Part shown: positions 60,737 to 64,000 of the stretch, piece by piece
Layout: each line of letters begins with the position of its first letter
How positions within the stretch are numbered: the stretch's first letter is position 1
Assembly: GCA_965208775.1 (NCBI GenBank)
Contig: OZ242360.1
Location: 1,798,001-1,862,000, forward strand
DNA: 64,000 bases
Direction of reading: 5' to 3'
From: JAPOVO01 sp026708165
Lineage (GTDB): Bacteria > Chloroflexota > UBA11872 > VXNJ01
Notes under the pieces: model-generated
Told to the model about the DNA's origin: nothing
What the model saw: the letters and a program-made list of their open reading frames with translations, nothing else
Databases searched by the model: none
Program-made: the position numbers and the translations under genes

Positions 60737-63672
60737 GAGGGAATCCGAGCAACCCGTTGACCGACGCGCCGCGACAGACCGAACCGAGCGTCAATAACGC
60801 CCTGGGTAACCTGCTTCGGGGGATGCTGCCCGGTCGCGAGGTGCGCTCGGAGCACACCCGTGCCATCGTCGAAGGGCGCGGCTTGCAGCCGGACGTACTG
60901 ATCACCGCCGCCGGACGCTCCCCCGTGGTGATCGAAGCCGAATACGAACCCGCCTCCGATGTCGAAGACGAGGCGAAGTCCCGCCTTGGACAAGTGGCGA
61001 CCGTGGGCGGGCGGCGCATCGAGGCCGCCATCGCTCTCCGCTATCCCGATCACCTTCACTCAGCCGCCGATCTGGAATCCGCGCTTCGCGGCGCAGGCTT
61101 GTCCTACTGTCTCTTCACCGAGGAGCGGGACGGCCTCACGCGCTTCCCGGAGTCCGGCTGGCTGGACGGATCGGTCGAGGACATCGCCGATCTCGTCCGC
61201 ATGTCGTCGCTCCCGCAGCGGGCGGTGGACACTGCCTCCGACGCGCTGGAACGCGGCATCGACGGAGCCGAGCGGCGGCTGGCCGAGACCGCCGAGCTGC
61301 GCCCGGCCACCGGTCAGGCCATCGCCGGTCTGCTTGGCATGACCAACGCCCCGCACTCGCGGCGCATGGCCTGCGCCATCATCGCCAACGCGCTCATCTT
61401 CCACGAGCGGCTGGCGGGCATGTATCCGGGCGTCAAGCCGCTCAACCTGGTGTGCGGCGAGGCCGTCGCCAACCCGCAAAACGAGGTGCTGGCCGCCTGG
61501 ACCCGCATCCTCGAAATCAACTACTGGCCCATCTTCGCCATCGCCAGGGACATCCTGGAGCAGCTTCCGGCGGGTGACGCCGCCGCGATCCTGTCGGGGC
61601 TGCGGGTCACCGCGCAGACGATAGACGCTGCCGGCGTCGACAACTCCCACGACCTGACCGGCCGCGTCTTCCAGCGCCTGATCGCCGACCGCAAGTACCT
61701 GGCTACCTTCTACACGCTGCCCGCGTCGGCGGCGCTGCTCGCCCGGCTGGCCATCGCCAGGATGCAGAGCGTGGACTGGTCCGATCCCGAAGCCATCGGC
61801 GGGCTGCGCATAGCCGACTTCGCCTGCGGCACCGGCGCGCTGCTCTCGGCGGTCTACGAGCAGATAGCCGCCCGCCACGAGCGGACCGGCGGCAACCCCG
61901 CCGACCTGCACCGGGTAATGATGGAGGAGGTGCTGTACGGCTGCGACGTTATCCCTTCAGCCGTGCATATAACTGGCTCCACTCTCTCTGGCGTCGAGCC
62001 TGGGATCGGCTTCGAAGGCTCCCGCGTCTACAACCTTCCTTATGGCCGGCAGGAAGACGGTAGTGTCAAGATCGGCTCGCTGGAGCTGCTGCAATCTTCG
62101 GCGGTAATGACCTTGTTCAATCTCAGCGATCCCGCCCAGCGGACCGGAAGCGCTGGCGAGGAGACCGCCGAACAGATCATCGCCGATATGCCCGACCACG
62201 GCTACGACCTGGTGATTATGAATCCGCCGTTTACCAGTAACACCGCCAAGGAGAGGATGCACATTGGCGTCTTTGCTCCTGCCTTTGCCGCATTCGGGAG
62301 TGACGATAGAGACCAACGGGATATGGCAAAGCATTTATCAAGACTAAAGAGGGGAACCTGCTATCACGGTCACGCCGGTATGGCGTCGGCATTTGCCGCA
62401 CTGGCACATCGCAAGCTGAAGCGCGGCGGCGTACTTGCTCTGGTCTTGCCGCTCACCGCCTCGGCTGCGTCGTCGTGGCGGGCTTTCCGTCAAATGATGG
62501 TCGGCAAATACACTGATTTGATGGTTCTGAGCATCGCCGCTAGTGATGATGATGACCTGTCATTCTCGGCAGACACCGGTCTGGCGGAATGCCTCGTCAT
62601 CGCCCGGAAGCTCAAACTTGGTGAAACGCCGACAGAGCCTATCCAATTCACGTCGCTTGTGCGCAGACCACAAGGACTGGCACACGCCGGCGAAATTGCG
62701 AAGGATGTTCTCGTCTGCCGCGAAGTGCGAAGCGTTGAAGACGGGCCGTATGGGGGAACTCAATTAAGTGTGGGCGATGAGTTGACCGGAGGGATGCTGA
62801 CCACTCCAACACCCCACGACGGTGCCGTTTGGGGCAGCGTGCGTCTGCTCGATTTTTCACTGGCTCAAGCGGCCCACGCGCTATCTCAATCTAAGTTGTG
62901 GCTTCCAGCTCACGAATTCGCTCTCGAATTGAAGACAACCACACTTGACCGTATAGGTTCGCTCGGCCTTTACGACTTGGACATCATTGGACGACCGCCC
63001 CAAGGCCCATTTACGAAACTCGCGCCTAGCCCGACTGCGACCTATCCCGCGCTTTGGAATCACAACGCCAAGAAGGAAACACAGATAGTTTGCTCGCCAG
63101 ATTCGCAGCTACAGGTAAGGTCAGGAATGGAAGCTAAAGCGGCTACGGTGTGGGAAACGCGTAGCCGCACTCACCTAAACCGCGACTTCAGGTTTAACTC
63201 CCAACCGTTGACGGTAGCGTTTACCGACCAAGAGAGCATCGGTGGTCGCGCTTGGCCAAACGTGCGGTTTGACGACACACGATTCGATTACGCTTTCAGT
63301 TTGTGGGGCAACAGTACCTTAGGTCTGCTGAGTTTCTGGCAGCACGCTAATCGCCAAGTGGCTGGCCGAGGTACAACGAGCATTCGCTCTGCCGACCATC
63401 TCCCTGTGCTCGACCTCCGCGAGCTAAGCGACGATCAACTGGAGACGGCGGAGGTGATCTTCGAGGAGTTCCGCGACAGGGAGCTGAAACCCGCCTACCT
63501 CGCCGACGCCGATCCCAATCGCGCCCTGCTCGACCGCCTTGTCATCTGCGACATGCTCGGCTTCGAGGAATCCGTCTACGAAGCCGTCCGCCGCCTAGCC
63601 GCCAAATGGTGCGCCGAACCCTCCGTCCACGGCGGCAAACAACGCCCCAGAAATTCAAGGCTAGTGATTTGA
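60724..63672 (+). CDS. N6-adenine DNA methyltransferase, possible type IIG-like RM enzyme
   Basis: This protein of about 982 residues starts from a GTG inside the end of higA; the longer open frame to 60400 only overlaps that gene. It has SAM motif I IADFACGTGALLS near residue 370 and catalytic motif IV VIMNPPFTSN near residue 500, so it methylates adenine in DNA. The N-terminal ~120 residues contain LQPDVLIT and VVIEAEYEP, resembling a nuclease-type PD-x-ExE core. A long C-terminal region could bind the target. No separate restriction or specificity gene is visible. A single-chain restriction-modification enzyme is likely but unproven. Confidence 0.75.
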   Translation: MVSLRGNPSNPLTDAPRQTEPSVNNALGNLLRGMLPGREVRSEHTRAIVEGRGLQPDVLITAAGRSPVVIEAEYEPASDVEDEAKSRLGQVATVGGRRIEAAIALRYPDHLHSAADLESALRGAGLSYCLFTEERDGLTRFPESGWLDGSVEDIADLVRMSSLPQRAVDTASDALERGIDGAERRLAETAELRPATGQAIAGLLGMTNAPHSRRMACAIIANALIFHERLAGMYPGVKPLNLVCGEAVANPQNEVLAAWTRILEINYWPIFAIARDILEQLPAGDAAAILSGLRVTAQTIDAAGVDNSHDLTGRVFQRLIADRKYLATFYTLPASAALLARLAIARMQSVDWSDPEAIGGLRIADFACGTGALLSAVYEQIAARHERTGGNPADLHRVMMEEVLYGCDVIPSAVHITGSTLSGVEPGIGFEGSRVYNLPYGRQEDGSVKIGSLELLQSSAVMTLFNLSDPAQRTGSAGEETAEQIIADMPDHGYDLVIMNPPFTSNTAKERMHIGVFAPAFAAFGSDDRDQRDMAKHLSRLKRGTCYHGHAGMASAFAALAHRKLKRGGVLALVLPLTASAASSWRAFRQMMVGKYTDLMVLSIAASDDDDLSFSADTGLAECLVIARKLKLGETPTEPIQFTSLVRRPQGLAHAGEIAKDVLVCREVRSVEDGPYGGTQLSVGDELTGGMLTTPTPHDGAVWGSVRLLDFSLAQAAHALSQSKLWLPAHEFALELKTTTLDRIGSLGLYDLDIIGRPPQGPFTKLAPSPTATYPALWNHNAKKETQIVCSPDSQLQVRSGMEAKAATVWETRSRTHLNRDFRFNSQPLTVAFTDQESIGGRAWPNVRFDDTRFDYAFSLWGNSTLGLLSFWQHANRQVAGRGTTSIRSADHLPVLDLRELSDDQLETAEVIFEEFRDRELKPAYLADADPNRALLDRLVICDMLGFEESVYEAVRRLAAKWCAEPSVHGGKQRPRNSRLVI

Positions 63673-63715
63673 CAGAGTCCAGCTCAATCCGGCGCGGATG
63701 TCCGTAGACCCCGAA

Positions 63716-63999
63716 CTAAAGTAGCCTGTTAGGCCTCTCTACTCTAATTGAACTTAGGTAGTCACGCGCATCGCGAAACCAAGCGCAGGATCTCGCGTTC
63801 GTAAGCTCTACGAACCGTTCTGCTATTCCTGGATTAGGGTCGATAATGGTGACGTGATTCAGGTTGTCGTTACGTCCCGTTGTTGACCGGATCAGGTTTG
63901 CCGCTTCTTGATCCAGAGTCGGGCACGAATAACCGAAAACGACAAGTTCATTTGCATTGGAGAGTGCGTCAGCCGCCATACTCCAAAGACTCTTAATTT
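63716..63999 (-). CDS. SIR2-like domain protein, partial
   Basis: Only the C-terminal part (at least 87 residues) is inside the window; the frame stays open to the right edge (EIKSLWSMAADALSNANELV). ELVVFGYSCPTLDQEAANLI, then VTIIDPNPGIAERFVEL, matches the end of SIR2-like proteins of unknown or anti-phage function, where GYSLP and a late DP or NP motif recur. It is convergent with the methyltransferase gene, a common defence-island arrangement. Confidence 0.65.
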   Translation of the reverse strand, partial: IKSLWSMAADALSNANELVVFGYSCPTLDQEAANLIRSTTGRNDNLNHVTIIDPNPGIAERFVELTNARSCAWFRDARDYLSSIRVERPNRLL

Positions 64000-64000
64000 C

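Noticed and set aside
1..63999. tRNA or rRNA genes
   Set aside because: I looked through the intergenic gaps and saw no cloverleaf or conserved rRNA sequence; a dedicated scan would be needed to be certain.

Overview
The window is GC-rich, densely coded chromosomal DNA from a bacterium. It has separate accA and accD genes, a Pup-Dop-PafA (pupylation) locus, a probable selenocysteine-containing peroxiredoxin, COG4586/4587/3694-type ABC systems, frequent GTG and TTG starts, and short palindromic repeats of the 'GTCATTCCCGCGAAAGCGGGAATCCAG' type between genes. Split carboxyltransferase subunits argue against an actinobacterium. A Chloroflexota (Dehalococcoidia/SAR202-like) or another uncultured Gram-negative-type lineage is my inference; no rRNA or tRNA gene is present to settle it.

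Layout. 0-7.5 kb: two small proteins, then two related ABC-2 export modules. The 3.7-6.3 kb module is complete (ATPase plus two permeases). The 0.9-2.5 kb module keeps both permeases but only a C-terminal scrap of its ATPase. A retropepsin-like protease gene pair follows. 7.6-12 kb: amidase, pseudouridine synthase and a large thioredoxin-domain protein. 12-15.4 kb: an unstable accessory patch with a GNAT acetyltransferase gene whose 3' end recurs twice as fragments, a low-GC two-gene module, a broken Fic gene with its palindromic operator, and a VapBC toxin-antitoxin pair. 15.4-26.4 kb: DUF6159 membrane protein, quinone oxidoreductase, aldehyde dehydrogenase, a MarR-controlled heterodimeric ABC exporter, GlcD-type oxidase, and an ArsB/NhaD-type transporter with a CBS fragment. 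26.6-29.8 kb: dop-pup-pafA. The Pup ends in Gly-Gly-Glu, so it could be ligated without prior deamidation.

30-44 kb is mostly housekeeping: metallophosphoesterase, probable PPi-dependent phosphofructokinase, accA/accD, comF, a ClpC-like ATPase, a small Flp-like pilin, moaC, gyrA, a HAD hydrolase and mnmG. 44-49 kb is a tight five-gene cassette of membrane and soluble proteins I do not recognise, ending with an SPFH/HflK-like protein and a RodZ-like protein. 49-51.5 kb has an SDR, an aldo/keto reductase and the selenoprotein peroxiredoxin. 51.6-59.2 kb is a tetrapyrrole/siroheme block: hemB, cobA-hemD fusion and hemC on the minus strand, divergent from a siroheme sulfite/nitrite reductase and two precorrin-2 dehydrogenase paralogues. 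59.3-64 kb looks like a defence island: a HigB-HigA(ImmA/IrrE) pair overlapping a large DNA-methyltransferase/putative restriction enzyme gene, then a SIR2-like protein running off the window edge.

The most notable items are the Sec-UGA peroxiredoxin with its hairpin, the pupylation locus without a nearby proteasome core, the overlapping toxin-antitoxin/methyltransferase operon, and the unrecognised SPFH-RodZ cassette.
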